Shown here piece after piece: positions 7,057-14,729 of a stretch of DNA of 51,626 nucleotides (the stretch's first letter is position 1; each line of letters starts with the position of its first letter). Location: contig CAJTRO010000016.1 of assembly GCA_910579015.1 (NCBI GenBank), positions 10,806 to 62,431 of the forward strand, in the 5' to 3' direction. The notes under the pieces are model-generated. The model did no database searches, had not been told where the DNA came from, and saw nothing but the letters and a program-made list of their open reading frames with translations. A program made the translations under genes and the position numbers. This DNA is from an uncultured Dorea sp. (lineage in GTDB: Bacteria; Bacillota_A; Clostridia; Lachnospirales; Lachnospiraceae).

Positions 7057-8565
7057 TCATCCTTTCAATATACACTCCGCCAGCTCATCCATTGACGCAT
7101 TATGGGCCGTAACCGTCTCCATACCGGCTTCCCGGGCCGTCCACGCAGTCTTACTCCCGATACATACCGCCTTCACCCTGTCGTAGGAAAATGCTCCTAA
7201 GAGCCTGACGAATCCTTCCACGGTCGAACTGCTTGTGAAGACTACTTTTGTAACACCCCCGTCTTCCATAAAGGAACGAAGGCGCGGCTTTTGCTCTTCA
7301 AGAAATTTCGTGTCATAGACCGCCAGATCCGTATAAGAAAGTGCAGGATTCTTCTCAAGCTCCCTTATAATCTCCGCTCCGCCTATGGACGACCTTGCAA
7401 GCAGGATCCTGTCCCCGTCCTTAAGTACCTCAGTAAGCAGTCTGCCAAGAGAGGCGCCGTCGTACCGGTCAGGCATATAGTCTGCCCGAATCCCCCTCTT
7501 CCTCAGTGCATCACAGGTGCCCTGCCCGATCACAGCGAACCTCATATGAGACACGTTACGGGCATCAAGTCCCTCTTCCAGCAGGATTTCAAAGAAACGC
7601 TCTACTCCGTAAGGTGAGGTAAACACCAATACCTCATACTCCGAAAGCCTCTTTAACTCCTTCTCAACTTCCAGAAGGCGCGCGGTATCTTCTAAGGGAA
7701 CTGTCCGGATGACCGGAACCGACAGCACCTCCGCTCCAAGCTTCTTTAACTGCTCCTGAAGCTTTAACCCTCGCTCCCGCGGGCGCGTCACGAGAATTCT
7801 TTCACCCGAAAGCGGAAGCTTCTCATACCAGGCGAACTGGTCCGCAAGCCGGCAGACCTCTCCCACGACGATAATGGATGGAGCCTGGAATTGTTGTTTT
7901 CGCGCTTCCTCTGCCAGTGTTCCAACCGACGCCGCGATCCGTCTCTGTCCTGCCGTCGTCCCCTGCTGTAGGATAGCGGCAGGCATATCCGCCCTCATTC
8001 CTGCAAGTAAGAGCCCGTTCATGATCTTCTCAAGCGCCCCCACGCCCATAAGAAACACCAGCGTCCCCTTCGTGCGCACCAGCGCTTTATAATCTATTTC
8101 CTCATCTTTTCCGGCTCTGTGATGCCCTGTGATGATATGCACGCCCGATACATAATCCCTGTGCGTAACCGGTATTCCCTGGTAAGCCGGAACGGCAATG
8201 GACGAGGACACTCCCGGAACCACCTCAAACGGGATCTGCGCTTCACACAATGCCTCTAATTCTTCCCCTCCCCGCCCAAACAGAAAGGGATCGCCTCCTT
8301 TAAGCCGGATCACCTTCTTGCCAAGCTTTGCTTCTCTGACAAGGATCTGATTGATCTCAGACTGGGGGACTGCATGATGCCCGGCAGATTTTCCCACGTC
8401 GATCAGTTCTTTATCCGCGGGGAGCATTGCCAGAACCTCTCTCCCGACCAACCGGTCATATACGATACAGTCGCCTGTATCCAGAAGACCTTGGGCCTTT
8501 ACCGTCAGAAGGTCCGATGAACCCGGGCCGGCTCCGACAAGCCATACTTTTCCTATTTGTCTCAT
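7057..8565 (-). CDS. cobA-hemD: Uroporphyrinogen-III C-methyltransferase / uroporphyrinogen-III synthase fusion
   Basis: A 502-residue bifunctional protein. Residues 1 to about 245 are the SAM-dependent CobA/SUMT domain: VGAGPGSSDLLTVKA, GGDPFLFGRGGEE and PVTHRDYVSGVHIITGH are visible. It makes precorrin-2 from uroporphyrinogen III. Residues about 255-502 are HemD (ERILVTRPRERG, VLVFTSPYGVERFFE, VFTSSSTVEGFV), which cyclises hydroxymethylbilane. This fusion is common in Clostridia. The gene lies between hemC and cbiK, so these three genes convert porphobilinogen to the cobalt-insertion step, apart from precorrin-2 oxidation, whose enzyme is not seen here. Confidence 0.95.
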   Translation of the reverse strand: MRQIGKVWLVGAGPGSSDLLTVKAQGLLDTGDCIVYDRLVGREVLAMLPADKELIDVGKSAGHHAVPQSEINQILVREAKLGKKVIRLKGGDPFLFGRGGEELEALCEAQIPFEVVPGVSSSIAVPAYQGIPVTHRDYVSGVHIITGHHRAGKDEEIDYKALVRTKGTLVFLMGVGALEKIMNGLLLAGMRADMPAAILQQGTTAGQRRIAASVGTLAEEARKQQFQAPSIIVVGEVCRLADQFAWYEKLPLSGERILVTRPRERGLKLQEQLKKLGAEVLSVPVIRTVPLEDTARLLEVEKELKRLSEYEVLVFTSPYGVERFFEILLEEGLDARNVSHMRFAVIGQGTCDALRKRGIRADYMPDRYDGASLGRLLTEVLKDGDRILLARSSIGGAEIIRELEKNPALSYTDLAVYDTKFLEEQKPRLRSFMEDGGVTKVVFTSSSTVEGFVRLLGAFSYDRVKAVCIGSKTAWTAREAGMETVTAHNASMDELAECILKG

Positions 8566-8606
8566 TTCGTCTCATTTCTCCTCAAACTTCTTAAATTATA
8601 TCCGGC

Positions 8607-9485
8607 TCACCAGCCTCTAAGTGTTCGGGCCAGTTCTATTCCCAGCGCCTCCGGACGGCTCCTCTCCCCTGTCATACACATTCTTCTGGAAGCTTTCCCG
8701 GCTTCATCATAATATAAGCCCGTTACCTTCATCTGCTTTTCATCCAGAATCTCTGCATAGACTCCGATCGGCACAGAACAACCGCCGTTCAGATACATCA
8801 TATAAGCCCTCTCACAGCGGGCGCACACACCCGCCTCTTCGTCGAAAAAATCCTCCAGAAAGTCGTAAGAGACATCTTTACGTCCCTGGATACAGAGAAT
8901 CCCCTGCCCGGCGGCAGGTATCATCTCTTCCACCGTAAAATATCTGCTGATCCGTCCGGAAAGACCGAGCCTCTTTAACCCCGCCGCCGCCAGGACCAAC
9001 GCACCATATTCTCCGCCATCCAGTCTGTTAAGCCTTGTAAGTACATTTCCCCGCACGGTCTTAATCTTTGCGCCGGGGTACAACTCCTTAAGCTGTAAGA
9101 TCCGCCGGTTGCTGGAACAGCCGATCGGACCGTTTCTGTCATATTCTTTGACTCCTTTCGGAAGTACAAGAACATCCCTGGCATCCTCCCTGGCAGAGAA
9201 GCCGAGAACAGGAAGCTCATTCAAAACCTCCATCGGCATATCCTTCAGAGAGTGTACGGACAACTCCGTCTTCCCGTCCGTCAATGCAATATCCAGTTCC
9301 TTGACAAATAATCCTTTCTCTCCGATCTCATCCAGCTTTTTCGACAAAATCCGGTCTCCGGTTGTCGTAAGCTTCACCAGTTCGGCTTCATATCCTTCAC
9401 AACGACTGCGGATATATTCTGCCACGATTTCTGCCTGGATACACGCAAGCGCGCTCTTTCTCGTTCCAATCCTTATTTTCTTCAC
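8607..9485 (-). CDS. hemC: Hydroxymethylbilane synthase (porphobilinogen deaminase)
   Basis: HemC polymerises four porphobilinogens to hydroxymethylbilane. Seen: KKIRIGTRKSALACIQAEIV at the N-terminus, VHSLKDMPM, and LNGGCSVPIGVYAEI with the cysteine that carries the dipyrromethane cofactor. I start it at GTG (9485) because AAGGA lies 8 nt upstream and the family usually begins MKKIRIGTR. The upstream in-frame ATG at 9506 adds seven residues and is the alternative. It supplies the tetrapyrrole backbone inside the cobalamin operon; no hemA, hemL or hemB is present in the window. Confidence 0.95.
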   Translation of the reverse strand: MKKIRIGTRKSALACIQAEIVAEYIRSRCEGYEAELVKLTTTGDRILSKKLDEIGEKGLFVKELDIALTDGKTELSVHSLKDMPMEVLNELPVLGFSAREDARDVLVLPKGVKEYDRNGPIGCSSNRRILQLKELYPGAKIKTVRGNVLTRLNRLDGGEYGALVLAAAGLKRLGLSGRISRYFTVEEMIPAAGQGILCIQGRKDVSYDFLEDFFDEEAGVCARCERAYMMYLNGGCSVPIGVYAEILDEKQMKVTGLYYDEAGKASRRMCMTGERSRPEALGIELARTLRGW

Positions 9486-9538
9486 ATTCTGTCCTTCTCC
9501 GTTCATTCTGTTTCACATCCTGCCTTCATTTCACACAC

Positions 9539-10126
9539 CTATCCATATAAAGAATCCCTGACCGCGCCTCTTAACTTCGAAGCCGCCCCGACTGCCGTCA
9601 CACACAGAACAAAATCCGGTCCCGCCGTCACAAGGAATCCATTTATCAGCAGGATCTTCCATGTAACTTCCTGAAAAATAAGAAAACGGCAGACGATAAA
9701 ATAATATATCATCCCAATCCCATAGTAGACCAGAAGTCCCACAACCGAAATCATGAGCAGCTTCGAAAACCGCAATATCCGGAACCATTCACACATCCAT
9801 GCCATAATATATGCGGAAACCGCGAATCCAAGAAGATAGCCAAAGCCCGGCCTAAGCAGATAGGACGGCCCCCCGCCTGCGGCGAACACCGGCACCCCGG
9901 ACAGCCCGATCAACAGATACACTCCGACACTCACACCCGCGAGCCGTTTATTCAGCAAAAGTCCCGCAAGCAGTACGAAGAACCACTGCAAGGTAAAATG
10001 CATAGGAATAGGTTCTGTCGGAAGCGTGATCTTGATAAATGCTCCCACGGCTGTCAGCGCCGCAAACAAGCCCCCTGCCGTCAATTCCCGGATACTTAAA
10101 AACTGTTTCCCACTCTTTATATTCAT
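9539..10126 (-). CDS. bioY: BioY-type ECF transporter S-component
   Basis: A 195-residue integral membrane protein with about five to six helices and clear BioY features: IRELTAGGLFAALTAVGAF, a PIPMHFTLQWFFVLLAGLLL segment, and GVPVFAAGGGPSYLLRPGFGYLLGF. BioY is the substrate-binding unit of energy-coupling-factor biotin importers and needs a shared EcfAAT module, which is not in this window. Its ATG overlaps the stop of the NEAT-like membrane protein gene (ATGA), implying translational coupling. Its place between cobalamin genes is unusual. Biotin is the family default; a tetrapyrrole-related substrate cannot be excluded. Confidence 0.85.
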   Translation of the reverse strand: MNIKSGKQFLSIRELTAGGLFAALTAVGAFIKITLPTEPIPMHFTLQWFFVLLAGLLLNKRLAGVSVGVYLLIGLSGVPVFAAGGGPSYLLRPGFGYLLGFAVSAYIMAWMCEWFRILRFSKLLMISVVGLLVYYGIGMIYYFIVCRFLIFQEVTWKILLINGFLVTAGPDFVLCVTAVGAASKLRGAVRDSLYG

Positions 10127-10731
10127 CTTTCCGCTCCCGAGTAATCTCTCTTTCTCCTCTTGTTCGTAAAATAATTCAATATCCCGCCCGCTATGATGAT
10201 AACGGCCGCCATGATCAGTACCCTCTTTGCGCCCTCCCTGGGAAGACTGCTCTCACTGCCGATGGAATCCGAATAAAAATGCAGAGTATATTGGATCTCA
10301 TGAGGCGCGCCCATCGCCACCGTATCCGCAATGACCGGCATCTCCTCATCAAACGCCAGTACCGGGATCAAAAACATGGAATTACCGCCGTCCGTGTTCT
10401 GATCATAGTAGGTCCTGCCGTCTACCACCATATAATCATAATTCGAACTGCTCCACGTAATCTGTGCAAAATATTTCCCGTCCTCCACACTCAGCAGAGT
10501 CGGAGACTCCACACTGGCCTTTCCGCTCCCTCCTGATAATACCACATCCACCGCGTATTTCCCGTCACCAAGCCCTTTTCCCCCAGATGACGCCAGAGCT
10601 TCTATACCTGACGCCCTTCCCCATTCTATTTGATATCCAGAAAAATCCGCCGTCCACAAGGCCGCAAAGACAATGAGGCCAATGACACAGCCAACAGCCG
10701 CACGCGCTCTCCTGCCGGTCCCGTTTTCCAT
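10123..10731 (-). CDS. Membrane-anchored NEAT-like domain protein
   Basis: About 202 residues from the ATG at 10731, which has AGGTGAG upstream; the open frame extends to 10818 without a better site. Layout: N-terminal membrane helix (AVGCVIGLIVFAALW), an external beta domain from DGKYAVDVVLSGGSGKASV to APHEIQYTLHFY, and a C-terminal membrane helix (VLIMAAVIIIAGGILNYF) with a basic tail. The domain aligns by eye with that of the binding protein at 29577-30764, sharing GG(S/T)G(K/R), YxYxxVxG and HEIxY. It is coupled to bioY by an ATGA overlap and follows an ABC-2 exporter pair. Function unknown; surface ligand binding is inferred. Confidence 0.72.
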   Translation of the reverse strand: MENGTGRRARAAVGCVIGLIVFAALWTADFSGYQIEWGRASGIEALASSGGKGLGDGKYAVDVVLSGGSGKASVESPTLLSVEDGKYFAQITWSSSNYDYMVVDGRTYYDQNTDGGNSMFLIPVLAFDEEMPVIADTVAMGAPHEIQYTLHFYSDSIGSESSLPREGAKRVLIMAAVIIIAGGILNYFTNKRRKRDYSGAER

Positions 10732-10786
10732 CTCTCTCACCTGCTTTCCAAAAAACACTTCCGTCTTATCTATATCTCCTTTGGCC

Positions 10787-11518
10787 CTACAGATTCTTTT
10801 TCTTATACAAAAATCCAAAAGACAGCGCCATCAATACAACCAGATAGACTGCCAGTATCCCGATTCCCGTATAAGAAAATGGTTCCCCGTTCGCAATACT
10901 CCGGATCATCCCGCTGGTCTGAGAAAGCGGAAGATACTGTATGACCTCCCTTAAGCCATGAGGTATATTATCCGATGAAAAAAAGGTATTGCACAGATAG
11001 GCCATGGGCATGATCACATAATTGGAGAAACGCGGCACGTCCGTATGCGTCCTGGCATAGAAGGACACCACCACCCCAAGGGTTGAGAACACCGCTCCGT
11101 TCAAAAACATGATAAGAAACGACCAGCCGTTAAAGCAGAGACTGATCCCGATGGGAAGCACCAGCAGGATGATAATGCATCCGGCATAGATCCCTCTTAA
11201 GCTCCCGCCGATGATCTGCCCCGCAATAAACTGCCACAGGGGTGTCGGAGAGATCATCACCTGGTCAAAAGCTTTCTCGTACAGACGCTGGACATTCAGA
11301 TTCTGCGCGATCGCGTTAAAGCTTCCGTTCATCGTGGTCAGCGCAACCACGCCGGGTATCAGAAATTGCAGATAAGGCTGACCATGGGAGATCGTCTGGA
11401 TCCCCATGCCGAACACAAGAATATACATCAGCGGTGCGATCATCGCCGCCAGCGTGATCTTATAAAAATCTCTTCTGAATTCCACCCATTTTTCCCATAA
11501 TACGGTTATAATCCCCAT
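10787..11518 (-). CDS. ABC-2 type transporter permease
   Basis: About 243 residues with six membrane segments; FMIGMGIQT-like and GVVALTTMNGSFNAIAQNL stretches are typical of ABC-2 (NodJ/DrrB-like) permeases. The frame is open to 11611, overlapping the ATPase gene. I use the ATG at 11518 (MGIITVLWEKWVEFRRDFY), where homology to the family begins; initiation at 11611 would give 274 residues. It pairs with the ATPase immediately upstream. Such pairs usually export drugs, lipids or polysaccharide. Its substrate in this cobalamin operon is unknown. Confidence 0.85.
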   Translation of the reverse strand: MGIITVLWEKWVEFRRDFYKITLAAMIAPLMYILVFGMGIQTISHGQPYLQFLIPGVVALTTMNGSFNAIAQNLNVQRLYEKAFDQVMISPTPLWQFIAGQIIGGSLRGIYAGCIIILLVLPIGISLCFNGWSFLIMFLNGAVFSTLGVVVSFYARTHTDVPRFSNYVIMPMAYLCNTFFSSDNIPHGLREVIQYLPLSQTSGMIRSIANGEPFSYTGIGILAVYLVVLMALSFGFLYKKKNL

Positions 11519-11561
11519 AGCTTTTTTGTTTCTCCCATCCTGCCGTCTTTTACAGGCACAC

Positions 11562-12404
11562 TTATCTCTTCTCCAGATATTTTCCTGCCTTATAAAGAAA
11601 TACGTCTTCAAGCGTCGTATTCCGAAGCGAGGCGTCCTCTTCTAATCCTGACAGATACCGGATTGCCTCCTTCTGCGTCTCAAAAAAACGACTGCTCATT
11701 TCTCCATCCGTCATACAGTCCACCGCATACCGCCCAAGCCTCTCTATCATTGCTCTTGGAGTATCCACCTCCTTAAGCCTCCCTCTGTCCATCAACCCCA
11801 CGCGGCCACAGAGGATCTCTGCCTCTTCCATGTAATGTGTAGTGAGCAGAATGGTCAGGCGGTTCTGGTTTAATTGCTTCAACAGATTCCACATCTGGCG
11901 CCTCGCCAGCGCATCCATCCCTGCCGTCGGCTCGTCAAGAAGCAGGATATCCGGCCTCGTAAGCAGTGCGCGGCAGACCATCAGCTTACGCTTCATGCCC
12001 CCGGAGAGCTTGCGCACGGTACGTCTTCTGTAATCGGCCAGGTCACAGAATTCAAGCAGTTCCTGCGTCCTCTCCCTTTGCTCCTTCTTCGGCACAAAAT
12101 ACAGCCTTCCCTGATATTCCATGATCTCCTCAACGGTCATGTCCTGCCGCATGGAATACTCCTGCGTCACAACGCTAATCCTGCGCTTTAACGCAGTATT
12201 TTTTCTGGTCAGCTTCTCACCGTCGATCAGGATTTCCCCCTCTGTGGGAAGATACAATGTAGACAGCATCCCTATCGTCGTGGATTTTCCCGCGCCGTTT
12301 GGTCCAAGCAGTCCGAAGAAGTCTCCGGTCTCAATCGTAAGGTTCAGGCCGTCCACAGCCGTAAAATCATCATATTTCTTCGTGAGATTCTTTAATTCAA
12401 TCAT
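11562..12404 (-). CDS. ABC transporter ATP-binding protein (DrrA-like)
   Basis: A 280-residue ATPase with Walker A GPNGAGKS, Q-loop VTQEYSMRQDMTV, signature LSGGMKRK, Walker B ILLLDEPTAGMD and the switch His in TTHYMEEAE. The C-terminal extension after residue 220 is typical of exporter ATPases of the ABC-2/DrrA kind. Its start overlaps the end of cbiL by 8 nt, so it is translated as part of the cobalamin operon, although ABC-2 exporters are not a known part of B12 synthesis. Confidence 0.93.
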   Translation of the reverse strand: MIELKNLTKKYDDFTAVDGLNLTIETGDFFGLLGPNGAGKSTTIGMLSTLYLPTEGEILIDGEKLTRKNTALKRRISVVTQEYSMRQDMTVEEIMEYQGRLYFVPKKEQRERTQELLEFCDLADYRRRTVRKLSGGMKRKLMVCRALLTRPDILLLDEPTAGMDALARRQMWNLLKQLNQNRLTILLTTHYMEEAEILCGRVGLMDRGRLKEVDTPRAMIERLGRYAVDCMTDGEMSSRFFETQKEAIRYLSGLEEDASLRNTTLEDVFLYKAGKYLEKR

Positions 12405-13089
12405 GTCCGTTCTCTTTTACCAATACAATCGAATAATAACTTGCCTTCTCTGGCATATCATCCACATTCTCGTAGATATGTTCATCCGGCAGACCGCAGT
12501 TCTCCACCATGATCCCCTTCATTTCCTTTTCCTTAAGCTGGTCCTTCACCACAGAGAGCTTGGACGCCGCTTTCATCAGGACCTTACTGCCCGGATAGGT
12601 CAGGGCTTCCTCGATATCATAGGTGGAAGGAATGATATGGAGCTGTTCTGCACGGTCGGCCAGACTGACGCCAAGCCTTGCCGCCACTGCGCAGAAGGAC
12701 GGAATCCCGTTTACGATCTGCGTCTTATACCCCCTCTTTCCGACAATACGGTGGATATAGATGTAAGTAGAATAGATGGTCGGATCTCCAAGTGTGAGAT
12801 ATGCCACATCCTTTCCCTGTTCTAACTGTCCGATGATCCTGTCTGCCGCCGCCCTGTAGTTTTGCTCCAATATCTGCATATCCTTCGTCATGGGCGTTGA
12901 CAGGTTCAGGCATTCCTTTTCCTCTAACCCCTCCACGATCCCTTCCGCGATCCTGTAGCTTACCGCATGTTCCCTTCCTTCGGCGGGCACGGCTATCACT
13001 GGGCATTTTTTCACAGTCTCCACCGCAAGGTATGTCATCAGCTTCGGATCGCCCGGGCCGACTCCCACACCGTATAACGTTCCCTTCAT
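12397..13089 (-). CDS. cbiL: Cobalt-precorrin-2 C20-methyltransferase
   Basis: SAM-dependent methyltransferase of the tetrapyrrole methylase family that methylates C20 of cobalt-precorrin-2. Seen: GTLYGVGVGPGDPKLMTYLA at the N-terminus, LGDPTIYSTYIYIH, and GIPSFCAVAARLGVSLADR. About 230 residues, normal for CbiL. Four consecutive ATGs occur at 13098-13089; the last is favoured by the spacing to AAAGG. It follows the cobU-like/cbiC fusion by about 20 nt. Confidence 0.93.
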   Translation of the reverse strand: MKGTLYGVGVGPGDPKLMTYLAVETVKKCPVIAVPAEGREHAVSYRIAEGIVEGLEEKECLNLSTPMTKDMQILEQNYRAAADRIIGQLEQGKDVAYLTLGDPTIYSTYIYIHRIVGKRGYKTQIVNGIPSFCAVAARLGVSLADRAEQLHIIPSTYDIEEALTYPGSKVLMKAASKLSVVKDQLKEKEMKGIMVENCGLPDEHIYENVDDMPEKASYYSIVLVKENGHD

Positions 13090-13111
13090 CATCATCATCC
13101 TTTCTGAACTG

Positions 13112-14167
13112 TCATTCCATCATATACAGCAGGGCGTTGCAGATACATGCCGCAATATTGCTCCCCCCTTTACGCCCTCTTGCCACAATATAAGGCGTAT
13201 CCTCAAGGGTAAGGATCAATTCCTTCGACTGCACGACATTCACGAAACCCACCGGCACCGCAATGACCGCCTTTGGCAAAAGTTTTCCTTCCTTTATCAG
13301 CTCATACAGCCGGATCAGCGCCGTAGGCGCATTCCCAATTGCGAAGATCAGTTCTTCGTCAAGTTTTGACGCCTTCTCCATGCTGACGGCCGCCCGGGTA
13401 ACTTTGCGTCTTTTTGCTTCTCCTGCCACATCCTCATCGCTCATGAAACAGTATACCTTTCCGCCGTACTTCTCAAGCCTCTTCTTATTGATACCCGCCT
13501 TTGCCATCTGTGTATCTGTCACGATGGACGCGCCGTTTCGAAGCGCTTCCTGTATCCGCTCTGTCACGTCCCTGGAAAACACCAGATTCTCTGCATAATC
13601 AAAATCGGCGCTGGTATGGATGCATCTCTTTACGATCGGTTCTGTTCCCGGGATAAGAGGCGTATCCCCAAGCTCCTCTGTGATCATCTCAAAGCTTTTC
13701 TCCTCTATTTTTTCCGGAAGGATACTGCCGCACATAATGCTCTTTAATAATCCTGATTCTGCCTGCTCCTCTTTGCAGACCTCTTCCTGCTTTATCGTTA
13801 TCCCGATCCCGCAGACCACCCGGACAACCTGCCTGGCATCCGCCGCCAGCCTGGTACAGATCCGCCCCGCCGTCTCACGGTATCTGCGCTCAAATGAATC
13901 CACCGGCACCAGTCCGTATCCGATCTCATCACTGATGACTATAACCTCTGGATTCGTCTCGGCCAGAGAATCCAGAAGCTTGAGATACTGCCCTCCGTCA
14001 TCCTCCTGCATCACACGGCGGATATACGTTTCCAGATGGCTGATCCCTCCGCATGTTCGGATCGCATCATAGGGACATACCCGTCCGTCCACCCAGTCAG
14101 TCCCGGGATATGTTTTCCTGGCATAATCTGATTTTCCCTGAAAGGAACCTCCTATGATCATTCTCAT
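13112..14167 (-). CDS. cbiC: CobU-like kinase domain fused to precorrin-8X methylmutase CbiC
   Basis: A 351-residue fusion. Residues 1 to about 128 resemble CobU: P-loop GGSFQGKS (6-13) and VISDEIGYGLVPVDSFERRYRETAGR. It is much shortened and lacks the RHR motif that holds the guanylylated histidine. Residues about 140-351 are CbiC, which moves the C11 methyl to C12 to give cobyrinate: CIHTSADFDYAENL with the catalytic His184, TDTQMAKAGI, and a GNAPTALIRLYEL-type segment. Its start overlaps the stop of an intact cobU (ATGA). The CbiC assignment is firm; the activity of the front domain is uncertain. Confidence 0.9.
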   Translation of the reverse strand: MRMIIGGSFQGKSDYARKTYPGTDWVDGRVCPYDAIRTCGGISHLETYIRRVMQEDDGGQYLKLLDSLAETNPEVIVISDEIGYGLVPVDSFERRYRETAGRICTRLAADARQVVRVVCGIGITIKQEEVCKEEQAESGLLKSIMCGSILPEKIEEKSFEMITEELGDTPLIPGTEPIVKRCIHTSADFDYAENLVFSRDVTERIQEALRNGASIVTDTQMAKAGINKKRLEKYGGKVYCFMSDEDVAGEAKRRKVTRAAVSMEKASKLDEELIFAIGNAPTALIRLYELIKEGKLLPKAVIAVPVGFVNVVQSKELILTLEDTPYIVARGRKGGSNIAACICNALLYMME

Positions 14168-14706
14168 AATCTATTCTTCACCTCCACCGCCGTCCCATAT
14201 ACGACCTCCGTCACCCTGTCCGCCAGCTTCGCCAGACGGCAGTTGACCTCTCCCATGACCTGCTTATACCGTATCATCTCCGGATTGTAAGCAAGCCCTT
14301 CTGAGTTCACTTCATTTGTCACGATCACCACATTTTGGGCAATCTTTCTGACCGCCTCTATCCCTTTTATGATCTCGTCCGCAGTATCTTCCTTGTTCGT
14401 ACCGCCAGAATATAATTCATTGGACACAAGGTTCGAGATACATTCGATCAGCACAGAGACCGATTCGTACTCCTTAAGCATTCCGGCAGCACGGCTAAGC
14501 CCCGTATAGCACTCGATCGTCTCAAAGCCCTTGCCCCGGCGCATCTGCCGGTGCCGGCTGATCTTCATCTTCGTCTCCTGTCCGTAAGGGTACATCGTGG
14601 CAACATAGATAAGCCGTTCTGCCTGATCTCTCCGGTAACGGCACAGCAGACCTTCTGCATACTCCGATTTGCCGCTGCCGCTGCCTCCTGTTATAAGATG
14701 GACCAT
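14164..14706 (-). CDS. cobU: Adenosylcobinamide kinase / adenosylcobinamide-phosphate guanylyltransferase
   Basis: CobU phosphorylates adenosylcobinamide and activates it with GTP for nucleotide-loop assembly. The 180-residue protein has P-loop GGSGSGKS (7-14), ISRHRQMRRGKGFETIE with the guanylylated histidine (His52), and VIVTNEVNSEGLAYNPEMIRY. The NEVGxG signature is altered (NEVNSEG), the rest is canonical. It lies between cbiP and the fused cobU-like/cbiC gene. Confidence 0.93.
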   Translation of the reverse strand: MVHLITGGSGSGKSEYAEGLLCRYRRDQAERLIYVATMYPYGQETKMKISRHRQMRRGKGFETIECYTGLSRAAGMLKEYESVSVLIECISNLVSNELYSGGTNKEDTADEIIKGIEAVRKIAQNVVIVTNEVNSEGLAYNPEMIRYKQVMGEVNCRLAKLADRVTEVVYGTAVEVKNRL

Positions 14707-14729
14707 CCCTTCTCTCTCCTTTCACAGAA

